A program made the position numbers and the translations under genes. A DNA stretch of 64,000 nucleotides. Origin: Muribaculaceae bacterium (GTDB lineage: Bacteria > Bacteroidota > Bacteroidia > Bacteroidales > Muribaculaceae). The DNA is taken from positions 1 to 64,000 of the forward strand of contig JAFLTP010000011.1 in the NCBI GenBank assembly GCA_022510405.1, given 5' to 3'. Shown piece after piece: positions 32,419 to 41,594 of this stretch. Numbering within the stretch: the stretch's first letter is position 1; every line of letters starts with the position of its first letter. The notes beneath the pieces are model-generated. The model was not told the origin of the DNA and ran no database searches. It saw only the letters and a list, made by a program, of their open reading frames with translations.

Positions 32419-33909
32419 TTATGCTTTATGTCCACCTATTTGTTGATTCCTATTTTTTTGAGTAGCCCCCTCACAATAATTCAATCCCCGTAGCACTACA
32501 TTTTTACCGAATTTCTTTCTCAAATGAAGCAAAGCTTCTTGTTGACACCTTTCTTTAGCTAAGGCCCGCTTTTCTTGTTCTTGATGTTTTAGACTTTTCT
32601 CATAATCCGAGAATAAATCAAGCTGGAAAGCATATTTCTGTTTGTTTATTTTATCTTCCTCAATCAAATGATTTATCGAAAGCGTTAGACGCCTTATCAA
32701 CAGATTATCATTCACAATCCTGTCGTATAGTTCTCCTGCCTTCTCAATAAGTATTTTTGATGACGATGTGGGATGATCAATGTTGATTGTTCCATGGCTA
32801 TGAACAGGGACATTTCTACCATAATAATCCTTTTTAATCTGACCCTTATATTTAGAACGTATTGAATTATTTGTCAATGACTCTACATCATATCCTATTG
32901 TTAGGACCAGCTGATCTGTCACAATACCTTGTTCCAGCAAATCAAAAGATATAGAGTCAGCCATTTCCAAAACAACTGTCCGAGCGTTTTCTGCCGTGTA
33001 TGGTTCTTGAAGTACCTGTCCACTACTCATTGATTTTGTGTCAGGTTGATAACTTTTAATATCTCTCATCGTTACTGGTTCCCAACCCCATGCATGGTCA
33101 ATCAATAGTTCGGCATTTACTCCAAAAAGTCTATAAAGAAGTTCTTCATTTTTGATTGAACATAGAGCAATATCTCCCATGGTAAAAATATTGTATTGGG
33201 CAAGATTCTTGGCATACCCTCTTCCTACACGCCAAAAATCAGTCAACGGCCTATGATCCCAGAGCTCCTTTCGATATCTCATCTCATCCAACTCAGCAAT
33301 CCTGACTCCATCTTTATCAGGTTTCATTTTCTTGGCCACTATATCCATTGCTATTTTGCTAAGATACAAATTAGTACCGATTCCAGCTGTTGCAGTGATA
33401 CCTGTTTCCTTTAACACAGCCCTTATAATTGTCATTGCCAATTCATGAGCAGACATTTTATATGTACTGAGATAAGACGTTACATCGATGAAAACTTCAT
33501 CTATGGAATAGACATGAATATCATCCGGAGCTATAAAATTCTGATAAATATCATATATTCTGCTGCTATAATCTATATAAAGTTGCATTCGGGGAGGAGC
33601 CACTAAATAATCAACTTCAAATTCCGGATGGTTGTTGAGGACTTTTGCTGAATAAGATTTACCGGCTTTTCCACGCTCAAAATTTACATCCCTAATTCTT
33701 TGACTCACCTCAAAAAGACGTGGCCTTCCGCCGGTACCATATGCTTTTAAAGCAGGGGAAACTGCAAGACAGATTGTCTTTTCAGTTCTTGTAGGATCTG
33801 CCACTACCAGACATGTATCGAGGGGATCCAATCCTCTCTCAATACATTCCACTGAAGCATAAAAGCTCTTAAGATCAATGGCTATATATTGGTTGAAAGG
33901 TATCTTCAC
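32419..33909 (-). CDS. Y-family translesion DNA polymerase (UmuC/DinP type)
   Basis: 496 residues. The catalytic core has IAIDLKSFYASVEC (first acidic residue and steric-gate region), the PALKAYGTGGRPRLFEVSQRI finger element, and YSIDEVFIDVTSY (second catalytic D-E pair). After it come the little-finger domain and a lysine- and glutamine-rich end. It is longer than DinB (about 350) and close to UmuC in length. It bypasses DNA lesions. No umuD-like protease gene is adjacent; a YolD-like gene lies 3.2 kb downstream in the same orientation. Confidence 0.92.
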   Translation of the reverse strand: MKIPFNQYIAIDLKSFYASVECIERGLDPLDTCLVVADPTRTEKTICLAVSPALKAYGTGGRPRLFEVSQRIRDVNFERGKAGKSYSAKVLNNHPEFEVDYLVAPPRMQLYIDYSSRIYDIYQNFIAPDDIHVYSIDEVFIDVTSYLSTYKMSAHELAMTIIRAVLKETGITATAGIGTNLYLSKIAMDIVAKKMKPDKDGVRIAELDEMRYRKELWDHRPLTDFWRVGRGYAKNLAQYNIFTMGDIALCSIKNEELLYRLFGVNAELLIDHAWGWEPVTMRDIKSYQPDTKSMSSGQVLQEPYTAENARTVVLEMADSISFDLLEQGIVTDQLVLTIGYDVESLTNNSIRSKYKGQIKKDYYGRNVPVHSHGTINIDHPTSSSKILIEKAGELYDRIVNDNLLIRRLTLSINHLIEEDKINKQKYAFQLDLFSDYEKSLKHQEQEKRALAKERCQQEALLHLRKKFGKNVVLRGLNYCEGATQKNRNQQIGGHKA

Positions 33910-33989
33910 AACAATAAACTCCTCACATTAAAAGATAGCTATCTTTGCCAAGCTGCCAATCCATATATGAAAAACCGAGAAATAAATAT

Positions 33990-34610
33990 TTATTTGGGAT
34001 TAGAATTTAGAATGAAATTAACAATAAGGTTTGATGATTTTAAATTATCAGTGTTTTGATCTGGATTTTCCAACGTCCCCTCTAATGCTTCGGTCACCAT
34101 AACTGCATTGTTATAAAGAGGAGTTGTAACTTGAATAAGATCCACCTGTTCAAGATCGTTAGAATCAAATACAGAAATATAACCGGTAAGTTTTCCATCA
34201 TTTCTTTCCCTTTCTTTAACCTCTGCCAAAACAAAGATATATTCAGGTGAAGTTGATTCTAAATTCTTAGATTTTTCCTTGATGATATTTTGTATATTTT
34301 GAAGAGTCTGGAGGTTCTTTTCTGCAACTTGCTGTAGTCCTCTAGTCATATTAACGCGATAGTCAAGCCGAGCCTTATATGCCTGATCCCTATAATCTTT
34401 ATATTCTTCTGCCAATAATGCCAGTGGCAATTTTGATTTAACCACTTCATAAGATTCCATCTTTGCTCCTCTTGGCAAAGATTTTTCAGTTTTAATCACG
34501 GCGTTAGCCTCTTCACTATTTAAATTGGAATCAATTTTTACAGAGGATCCTCCACATGAGGCAAATAACACACCAATAATAAATGACGTTAAAAATATTA
34601 TTTTTTTCAT
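33990..34610 (-). CDS. Hypothetical lipoprotein
   Basis: 206 residues. The signal peptide MKKIIFLTSFIIGVLFASCGGS has lipobox FASC. The mature part is mainly helical and charged (YKDYRDQAYKARLDYRVN, NLQTLQNIQNIIKEKSKN), then a beta-rich segment (EYIFVLAEVKERERNDGKLTGYISVFDSNDL) and a polar tail. I do not recognise the family. It is a single gene between the polymerase and the TonB receptor. Confidence 0.65.
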   Translation of the reverse strand: MKKIIFLTSFIIGVLFASCGGSSVKIDSNLNSEEANAVIKTEKSLPRGAKMESYEVVKSKLPLALLAEEYKDYRDQAYKARLDYRVNMTRGLQQVAEKNLQTLQNIQNIIKEKSKNLESTSPEYIFVLAEVKERERNDGKLTGYISVFDSNDLEQVDLIQVTTPLYNNAVMVTEALEGTLENPDQNTDNLKSSNLIVNFILNSNPK

Positions 34611-34937
34611 AGGATTTAGTTGATTATAATTTCTTCCATTTTTAGATACACTCTAATAAAGCAAAATTACCAAAAACAATCTAATCTTCCCAATAATGGT
34701 TAACCATCTCTTTGAAATTCGATTATACTTTTTATCAAAGAAGATTATCCTTTTAGAACAAAAATAAATAATCTAAATATGAATATGAAGACAATGGATA
34801 AAAAACCACATGGGTTAAAAACATTGAATGTTGAAGATCTTCTCTTCAACATCCAATAAAAGGTCTTTTTAGTAAGTTATCTATCTAAAACCAACATTAA
34901 AAATACTATTAAATTTAATTAACTCTATATTTATATG
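34611..34937. other. 327-bp intergenic region containing a terminator
   Basis: Apart from the hairpin at 34822-34856 and the AT-rich 5' region of the lipoprotein gene, I see no gene or RNA in it. Confidence 0.5.
34812..34856 (-). terminator. Intrinsic terminator after the TonB-dependent receptor
   Basis: Minus strand: the arms ATTGGATGTTGAAGA and TCTTCAACATTCAAT pair over fifteen positions with one mismatch around a GAAGA loop, followed by GTTTTTAACC. Confidence 0.75.
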
Positions 34938-36830
34938 TTAAAATTTTAACTCAACCCCTCCCATTACTGTAATGCCTGGCATTGGGCAACCATACATCAC
35001 TTCATATTTCTTATCGAAAAGATTATCAAGTTTTAAAAATACCGTTACAGGTATTTTTGAACTGAATGTATAGGCACCTCTTAAGTTGACCAAGAAATAG
35101 CTTACAGTTCCTTCAGGATTACCATTCTGAAGGCTCCAAATATTATTATTTTCCAATTCAAATTCAAAATTGCCCGGGTTGAAAGCCAAGGAGAGATCCA
35201 ATTTATTCTTGGGAGCATACAACACCTCTTTATTATCAGTGTGCAGATAAGCGTATCCGGCATAGATTTGCCATTTTGGAAGGAAATGCCAGGTTGCATC
35301 AAGTTCAAATCCTTTATTTTTGAATTTACCGGTATTCATATTTAACGGTCTGCCATCTACCATCCCGGTTTGAATCATATCTTTGCCATCAATAAAATAT
35401 AACGCGACTCCATAATTCAATTTTCCTGAGCATACAGTTTGACGATAAGACAATTCATAATTTAAAAGATATTCCGGTTTGAGATTGGCATTTGCAGGAT
35501 TATAAAGATATAACTCCCTGATATTAGGAGATCGGAAACCTTTTCCGAACGAAAATTTAATCTCCGATTGTTCCATCGGTCTTACAATAAAACCGGCTTG
35601 AGGCACCCAAACATTTCCAAATTGTGAATTATGTTGGAGACGAACACCTCCATTTATAGAAAGCAGATTATGGATAAAACTTTGCTGCATCATAACATAT
35701 CCTGACACCTCATTTTCATTATATTTGCTTTCCGATCTTGAATAAGGTCTGCCTTCATTATTTGGGTCAAAAACTATTTCTTTTTCAGTATTGAATACGT
35801 GTCCACCCCAATGTTGGAAATCAATACCTACCGAAAGGTCATTTCCAATCCATGGATTGATAGTTTCGAATAATGAGAAACCCATATTGTAATCTTTTAG
35901 ATGGAAAATATAATGACGAGGAGCTGAGCCCGGAGCATTTCCATCGTCGATGGTATGTCTTCCCCAATTTATATATGCCTGAACACCACCATTCACCCTT
36001 TCATATCTATTATTGGCATAAATTGCTGCGTTACCACGGAAAACCTCAGTCCACATGTTTTCCAATGGATCTTGAATTGTACCTGGATTGTTAGCTTTGC
36101 TTTGTGTCATATCCACATTGGTTCCTATGCTCCAGTGAGAAGTCGGCGCATACTGGAATTGGATGTATTGATTTGCCAACCAATAATCACTATTAGGTCG
36201 GTTATTATTGCTTCGCTCCAATTGACCGGCTACTACTGCTGAGATTTTATCTTTTTTATAACCGGTCATTAAATTAAATTTAGAAGTATAATAAGATCCG
36301 AACATTGCCCTTGCTCTCCCGGAAAAACCTTCCTTGGTTTGGCTTTTAGTAATGATATTAACAGAACCACCCATAGCTCCGGAACCATAAAGAATAGAAG
36401 AAGGCCCTTTTACTACTTCAACTTTTTCTACTCCATTCACAGCGTAAGTATCAGGATTTGCATGTCCATAAAATCCAGCCCATGTAGGAATGCCATCTAT
36501 CATGAAAAGAATTTGATTGCCACCTCCTACACCACGAATTTTCACTGTACCGGCCGAACCTGTTGATGCTCCATAACCTATCATTCCCCTTTGACTCACA
36601 AACATTCCTGGTATGTGATTTTGAAGAATAGGTAATAATGAGGTTTCAGTGGATTTTTCAATTTCTTGTGAATTCACAACAGTGACATCCATTGGAGTCA
36701 ATAAAACATTGGCTTTTTCAGGTGATGTCACAACCACTTCCTGAAGAATGGTGGTATCAGGCAATTCCTGAGCATAAAATGTCATAACTTGGATTAAAAG
36801 GGCTATGACAAAAAGCAATCTGGTTTTCAT
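34938..36830 (-). CDS. TonB-dependent outer-membrane receptor (siderophore/vitamin/metal type)
   Basis: 630 residues: signal peptide (MKTRLLFVIALLIQVMTFYAQ), plug domain from about 25 to 160 (ILQEVVVTSPEKA as TonB box region, VKIRGVGGGNQILFMIDGIP, VEVVKGPSSILYGSGAMGGSVNIIT), and a 22-strand-type barrel ending GGVELKF with terminal Phe. At this size and without the CarboxypepD_reg domain it is not a SusC protein; it belongs with receptors for small chelates. Several histidines in the barrel (FQHWGGHVF) leave haem or metal possible. A palindrome and direct repeats precede it. No partner ABC transporter is adjacent. Confidence 0.88.
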   Translation of the reverse strand: MKTRLLFVIALLIQVMTFYAQELPDTTILQEVVVTSPEKANVLLTPMDVTVVNSQEIEKSTETSLLPILQNHIPGMFVSQRGMIGYGASTGSAGTVKIRGVGGGNQILFMIDGIPTWAGFYGHANPDTYAVNGVEKVEVVKGPSSILYGSGAMGGSVNIITKSQTKEGFSGRARAMFGSYYTSKFNLMTGYKKDKISAVVAGQLERSNNNRPNSDYWLANQYIQFQYAPTSHWSIGTNVDMTQSKANNPGTIQDPLENMWTEVFRGNAAIYANNRYERVNGGVQAYINWGRHTIDDGNAPGSAPRHYIFHLKDYNMGFSLFETINPWIGNDLSVGIDFQHWGGHVFNTEKEIVFDPNNEGRPYSRSESKYNENEVSGYVMMQQSFIHNLLSINGGVRLQHNSQFGNVWVPQAGFIVRPMEQSEIKFSFGKGFRSPNIRELYLYNPANANLKPEYLLNYELSYRQTVCSGKLNYGVALYFIDGKDMIQTGMVDGRPLNMNTGKFKNKGFELDATWHFLPKWQIYAGYAYLHTDNKEVLYAPKNKLDLSLAFNPGNFEFELENNNIWSLQNGNPEGTVSYFLVNLRGAYTFSSKIPVTVFLKLDNLFDKKYEVMYGCPMPGITVMGGVELKF

Positions 36831-36893
36831 AAATTCATTTTAATTTATTTGGTTCTATTTCATGAAACAAAAATATTCTATCAATAACCACTG

Positions 36894-36933
36894 CAAAGTT
36901 AGTAAAATATTTTAATATTATGTAATATTTCAC
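36894..36933 (-). promoter_or_regulatory. Receptor promoter with palindromic operator candidate
   Basis: On the minus strand the -7 box is TAACTTTG (36901-36894). Directly upstream GTAAAATATT (36902-36911) and AATATTTCAC (36924-36933) form an imperfect palindrome with a 12-bp spacer, covering the -33 region. High AT content makes chance symmetry possible. Confidence 0.5.
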
Positions 36934-36948
36934 TAATTTAGCAACACG

Positions 36949-36982
36949 ATATAACTTATAATTAAAAATAATATAACTTATA
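36949..36982 (+). repeat. Exact 12-bp direct repeat ATATAACTTATA, 22-bp offset
   Basis: Copies at 36949-36960 and 36971-36982, just upstream of the gene at 36994 and opposite the receptor promoter. Two-turn spacing suggests a protein-binding site. Confidence 0.55.
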
Positions 36983-36993
36983 TTTTATAAATT

Positions 36994-37629
36994 ATGAAAC
37001 TTATCTTTTGTTTACTTTTATTTATATTGCCCGGGAACTTATTTTGCCAAAACAATATATCAAGAACTGATTCCATAAGAAATTCACTTTTATATCAAAA
37101 AAGAAATTATCCTTCCTCTCAATATCGGGATGTGTATAAAAACTTTATGCAAGACTTTTACGGACCCGGACATTTAATCAACAATAAAATGGTTGCATGC
37201 GATAATTTAAAAAAGGAACTTAATTCCACGGCCATTTTTGATGGACCTGATTTTGAACCAACGGGATTTAAGGGAAATTTTTATAGAGTGAACCTACGAT
37301 TAATAGCATATGGAAAAATACCTTATGAAACATTCCTTAATGCCTTCGTTGAGAGTGTACAATCAATCGTTCCGCCTGAACCATCATTTTGGATGAATAC
37401 ATGGGAAGAGATAGACAATGTGATCCGGGATATGAATTGGCACTTTAGTAATGAAGAAAATGACAGAATATATTTAAAAGAACAATTTGAAAAAGAAGAC
37501 TTTGTGGTTCATCACAGCGAATCTTATAATGAAAATGTCAATTTCCATTATCGAATAATATCAAAAGAAAATTTTCAAAAGATTATTTTGCCCTTCTTGG
37601 AAAATAAAAAGTTAAGAAAGAAAGATTAA
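36994..37629 (+). CDS. Conserved secreted protein of unknown function
   Basis: 211 residues with a signal peptide (MKLIFCLLLFILPGNLFCQ). Residues about 35-65 read YPSSQYRDVYKNFMQDFYGPGHLI, a segment I know only as conserved in uncharacterised Bacteroidales proteins. Then follow FKGNFYRVNLRLIAYGKIPYETFLNAF and the C-terminal VVHHSESYNENVNFHYRII. The rather conserved H, D and Y residues suggest a periplasmic enzyme or binding protein. It diverges from the TonB-dependent receptor, with possible regulatory repeats between the two. Confidence 0.7.
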   Translation: MKLIFCLLLFILPGNLFCQNNISRTDSIRNSLLYQKRNYPSSQYRDVYKNFMQDFYGPGHLINNKMVACDNLKKELNSTAIFDGPDFEPTGFKGNFYRVNLRLIAYGKIPYETFLNAFVESVQSIVPPEPSFWMNTWEEIDNVIRDMNWHFSNEENDRIYLKEQFEKEDFVVHHSESYNENVNFHYRIISKENFQKIILPFLENKKLRKKD

Positions 37630-37670
37630 ACCATTATATAAAGAAGACTAATACTTTCTTCGATAGTCTC

Positions 37671-38231
37671 CTAAATATTTTTAATGAATTTAGCTGGCAC
37701 ACCACCTACTACTGTTCCTGGATCAACATTTTTAGTTACTACAGAACCGGCCGCAACTACCGCATTATCACCAATCTTAACACCCGCCAATATAGTGGAA
37801 TTACTCCCAATCCAAACATTATTTCCCAACTCTATTCTTTTTGGAATACAAACCCATCTTCTTTCAGGTTGCAGATCATGATTCAAGGTGGCCAAAACAA
37901 CATTATGACCAATCAAACAGTTGTTACCAATCTTAATACCGCCTTGATCCTGAAATTGACAACATGCATTTATGAAAACATTGTCTCCTAGTTCTATATT
38001 TCTTCCAAAATCCGTGTAAAAAGGTGGGAAAACTCTAAGAGATTCGGGAACCTTATATCCAAGCAACTCAGACATCAATTCTCTGATCTCTTCCATGGGA
38101 TGATATTTATTGTTTAGTTCACAAGTTATTTTACGTGCCCTATCACTTTGTTTATTCAGGACTTCAAATAATTCCTCTGTATCAAACGGTCTTCCACTAT
38201 GTGAGTGGGCCTTAAATTCTTCTATTGTCAT
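37671..38231 (-). CDS. Sugar O-acetyltransferase (maltose/galactoside acetyltransferase type)
   Basis: 186 residues. An N-terminal helical part (RPFDTEELFEVLNKQSDRARKITCELNN) precedes a left-handed beta-helix of hexapeptide repeats (IELGDNVFINACCQFQDQGGIKIGNNCLIGHNVVLATLNHD). The catalytic His lies in LNHD. The end AGSVVTKNVDPGTVVGGVPAKFIK is the usual acetyl-CoA-binding loop of this family. It transfers acetyl from acetyl-CoA to a sugar hydroxyl; the acceptor is unknown. It lies 32 bp downstream of the lytic transglycosylase gene, possibly the last gene of that operon. Confidence 0.9.
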   Translation of the reverse strand: MTIEEFKAHSHSGRPFDTEELFEVLNKQSDRARKITCELNNKYHPMEEIRELMSELLGYKVPESLRVFPPFYTDFGRNIELGDNVFINACCQFQDQGGIKIGNNCLIGHNVVLATLNHDLQPERRWVCIPKRIELGNNVWIGSNSTILAGVKIGDNAVVAAGSVVTKNVDPGTVVGGVPAKFIKNI

Positions 38232-38263
38232 ATTTACTTATTTAGTAAAATATTAATCATTTA

Positions 38264-39655
38264 TTATTGTAAAACAGATTGAAGATAATTATAGATTCCA
38301 ATTACATGGTCAACAAAATCAACTGTCTCACGACCACGAAAATAACCATGCTTCACAACCGGGTCATTATAATATTCAGGTCTTGATTTCATGAGCGCCG
38401 ATATGGAAACATTCCCGGTCCATTTTTGAGGATCTAAACCATGTTTTTGCGCAAGAGCAATAGAGTCATAAATGTGGCCCAGTCCGGAATTATAAGAAGC
38501 TACCACAAATTTCATTCTTTCTTCAGGATCTTCAATTTTGTCTGATAAAGCTTTGTCAAGTTTAGAAATAATACGTGTTGCAGCCAAAACATTTGAATCC
38601 GGATTTCCTAAGGAACCGGGTTCCACTCCCACGGCCTCTGCAGTGTTCGGCATGACCTGCATAAGGCCGAAAGCTCCAAAACGAGAAGCCACGGATGGAT
38701 TGAACCTCGACTCACAAAAGGCAATAGCTGCCAATAATTTCCAATCATACCCTGATCTGTCGGCATATTTTTTAAAGAGAGGATCATAAGCAGAAACTGG
38801 CTTACCCTTTGATAGATTCATTTTTTTGAAATAATCAAGATTGGCGTCGTAAATTTCATTTAGATTATTATCATAGTATCTTTTATAGATATCCTTTATA
38901 AATTCCGAAGAATGGGTTCTGTTTTCCCATCTGTCAATTTTAGCCGCAAGACTATCCAGGCCTAAGCCAACAGCCCACGAAGCCGCCTGATCAGAACTGA
39001 TTTTTAAAGAAGTATCCAATTGTGGAAACGAGCCTTTATACAATGAGGCTAATTGAGAATCTATCACCGTATATTGCCATACTTCATTGTTTACCAATCT
39101 TAGTAAATCTTCACTTTCAATTGTATCACTCTCAAAAGGTATGATTTTGATTCCTCCTCCGAGCTCATCGTTTAAATTCAAAAGTCTATAATGATATTTA
39201 GAATCTTTCTCTACATAAATTTCCTTACCTATAAGTTCAGTGACATCATGAATTTCATTTTTCCCTTTTTTCTGAACCAATACCTGATTGCTGATTTCCA
39301 CAGGTCCGCAATGCAACACCTCTTCTTTATATTCCGCGATGGCCGGTAACGGATAAGCTGCGAGATGCGCTTCTCCTGATTTTAATTTGTCTATTAAATC
39401 TGGGATATTGTTGACAGTAGTAATTTCCATTACAAGGCCTTCATCTTCAGCAAATTTTCTGGCATTGTCATAATCTATTCCCATAGGTTCTCCCCTATAG
39501 TTGAAATAAGAAGTGGGACCATATAATGTTACCACTTTTAAAGTATCCAAATCATTTCCATGGTGATAACGATCCGATTTAGAATTTCCACATCCTCCTA
39601 AATTCATCATGAGGAAAGCCAGGAAGATAGTCAATATACCAAAAATTCTTTTCAT
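38264..39655 (-). CDS. MltF-like membrane-bound lytic transglycosylase
   Basis: 463 residues. It is a lipoprotein (MKRIFGILTIFLAFLMMNLGGCGN, lipobox LGGC). Residues about 35-265 form a periplasmic solute-binding-like domain (LKVVTLYGPTSYFNYRGEPMGIDYD), and residues about 290-440 an SLT domain with the catalytic Glu in FCESRFNPSVASRFGAFGLMQVMP. This two-domain plan is that of MltF, which cleaves peptidoglycan glycan strands and is regulated by muropeptide binding. The ATG is two bases after the recQ stop, so it is cotranscribed with recJ and recQ. Confidence 0.9.
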   Translation of the reverse strand: MKRIFGILTIFLAFLMMNLGGCGNSKSDRYHHGNDLDTLKVVTLYGPTSYFNYRGEPMGIDYDNARKFAEDEGLVMEITTVNNIPDLIDKLKSGEAHLAAYPLPAIAEYKEEVLHCGPVEISNQVLVQKKGKNEIHDVTELIGKEIYVEKDSKYHYRLLNLNDELGGGIKIIPFESDTIESEDLLRLVNNEVWQYTVIDSQLASLYKGSFPQLDTSLKISSDQAASWAVGLGLDSLAAKIDRWENRTHSSEFIKDIYKRYYDNNLNEIYDANLDYFKKMNLSKGKPVSAYDPLFKKYADRSGYDWKLLAAIAFCESRFNPSVASRFGAFGLMQVMPNTAEAVGVEPGSLGNPDSNVLAATRIISKLDKALSDKIEDPEERMKFVVASYNSGLGHIYDSIALAQKHGLDPQKWTGNVSISALMKSRPEYYNDPVVKHGYFRGRETVDFVDHVIGIYNYLQSVLQ

Positions 39656-39657
39656 GG

Positions 39658-41580
39658 TCAGTTAAGGAAATAAAGATTATCAGAAAGACGAACGAAACCC
39701 TCGTTGCATAGATAAGATAACGTCTCGGTAAGAACTGCCTTTGGTGATTTTAAATTTGTTTCAAGAGAAATAAATCTGGAACCTTCGGGATGATTTCTTA
39801 AAAAATTCAAAATTTCATTTAAAGTGGAATCCGAATCCTTTGCTTTATTTTGGTGTTTCTTCTTTTCTCTACATACATCACATTTACCGCAATCATGAGA
39901 ATCGGTTTCGCCGAAATATGCCAACATTCTTTTCACCCTGCATGATTTACCGTTAAAAGTATAGTCAATTACGGCCTCTGTTCTTTCCTGCATAATTCTT
40001 TTTCTATCCTCATATATATCCTTTCCAATAATAAGGCTTGATTTTTCTTCTCTTGCAGTAGGCAGATAAATTAACGGAAGTCCTGAGCGAGGGATGAAAC
40101 TTATTATCTTCATTTTATCTAAGGATTGAAGAGCATCGTAAACATCTGACGAATTAATTTTCAAAGCATCAGCAATTTCGCTCTCCCTGATAAAAACAAA
40201 ATCAGAGAAAAGCCCGGTATAAAGCCTCAAAGTTGTGGACAAAACATTTTCAATTGTTTTATTAGGGAACCTGATATCATATAGTTCTTCCCTTTCACAT
40301 AGAATTTTAAGTCTGGATCTTTTTTCAATATCCTCAATAAAATTCATGTAACCGGCTTGGCCCAAAAGTCTTAGTGAAGCACGACATTTTTTTTCATCCT
40401 GACCCTCAAATAAAGAACAGAATCTTGAAATATTGAATTCCTTAACTGATTCGTAACCTTCCCCGACTGAATAATGGAGATGGTTACATATCTGTTCATA
40501 AGTAGTTTTAATAAACTGTCGTTCCGGGAAAGTTTCAGAAATTCTTCTATGAAGCAGTCCCTTGTCAGTTTTAGAAGAGAGCAAAACTGCAAATGAGTTT
40601 AATCCATCTCTCCCGGCACGACCGGCTTCCTGATAATACTCTTCAAGGGAAGGAGGCAGATCATAATGTATCACAACTCTGACATCAGGTTTGTCTATTC
40701 CCATTCCAAAGGCATTAGTTGCAACCATCACTCTCACTATGCCCTGCTTCCAATCATTCTGTCTTGAGGTTTTTAACTGAGAGTCAATTCCGGCATGGTA
40801 GTAAGTGGAAGTTATACCAGCATTCGACAAATTTTCAGATATTTCTTTTGTCCTTTTTCTACTTCTTACATAAACGATGGCACTGCCACTTGTTTTTGAA
40901 AGAATATTTAAAACGTCAAATATTTTAGTATCGGAATATCTTACTATATAACTTATATTTTCCCTGGAAAAACTTTTCTTAAAAATGTTTTTTTCTCGGA
41001 ATGCGAGTTGTGACATTATGTCATTGGCCACAACTGGAGTCGCAGTGGCAGTAAGAGCCAATATGGGGATATCAGGGATCAATTTCCTAAGTTTCTTAAT
41101 ATTCAGGTAAGACGGACGGAAATCATACCCCCACTGAGAAATACAATGGGCCTCATCAACTGTTATAAAGTTGATCTTTAGATTTCTAAGTTCCAATAGA
41201 AATCTTTCGTTTTGTAATTTTTCCGGCGAAACATAAATCAATCTTGCCTTACCATTCACAATGAGTTCCCAGGCTATACGATTCTCCTTTGTAGACATTC
41301 CGGAATGAAGAGCCACTGCCTTGATCCGAAGTTTTTTAAGGTTGTCAACCTGATCTTTCATAAGAGAGATAAGGGGAGTAACTACAAGTGTCACACCCGA
41401 ATCAAAACAAAGAGCAGGAACCTGAAACGTTATTGATTTTCCTCCGCCTGTAGGCATAAGCCCCAATGTGTCCTTTCCATTAAGTAAAGAAAGGATGATT
41501 TCTTCCTGAAGAGGACGAAAAGAATTGTAACCCCAATATTTTTGGAGAACTTTTGCAATATCAGCAGAAGAGAACTGCAT
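39658..41580 (-). CDS. recQ: ATP-dependent DNA helicase RecQ
   Basis: 640 residues. The superfamily 2 motifs are clear: GLMPTGGGKSITFQVP (Walker A near 42-50), VDEAHCISQWGYDFRPSYLNI (DEAH and the RecQ aromatic loop), LALTATAT, and ATNAFGMGIDKPDVRVVIHYDLP. The zinc-binding region with CRVKRML, DCGKCDVC and a winged-helix end are present. No separate HRDC domain is evident after the final winged-helix-like part. RecQ unwinds 3'-tailed DNA in recombination repair. It is encoded in an operon with recJ, its usual nuclease partner, 14 bp downstream of it. Confidence 0.95.
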   Translation of the reverse strand: MQFSSADIAKVLQKYWGYNSFRPLQEEIILSLLNGKDTLGLMPTGGGKSITFQVPALCFDSGVTLVVTPLISLMKDQVDNLKKLRIKAVALHSGMSTKENRIAWELIVNGKARLIYVSPEKLQNERFLLELRNLKINFITVDEAHCISQWGYDFRPSYLNIKKLRKLIPDIPILALTATATPVVANDIMSQLAFREKNIFKKSFSRENISYIVRYSDTKIFDVLNILSKTSGSAIVYVRSRKRTKEISENLSNAGITSTYYHAGIDSQLKTSRQNDWKQGIVRVMVATNAFGMGIDKPDVRVVIHYDLPPSLEEYYQEAGRAGRDGLNSFAVLLSSKTDKGLLHRRISETFPERQFIKTTYEQICNHLHYSVGEGYESVKEFNISRFCSLFEGQDEKKCRASLRLLGQAGYMNFIEDIEKRSRLKILCEREELYDIRFPNKTIENVLSTTLRLYTGLFSDFVFIRESEIADALKINSSDVYDALQSLDKMKIISFIPRSGLPLIYLPTAREEKSSLIIGKDIYEDRKRIMQERTEAVIDYTFNGKSCRVKRMLAYFGETDSHDCGKCDVCREKKKHQNKAKDSDSTLNEILNFLRNHPEGSRFISLETNLKSPKAVLTETLSYLCNEGFVRLSDNLYFLN

Positions 41581-41594
41581 AAACCGGGATAAAT

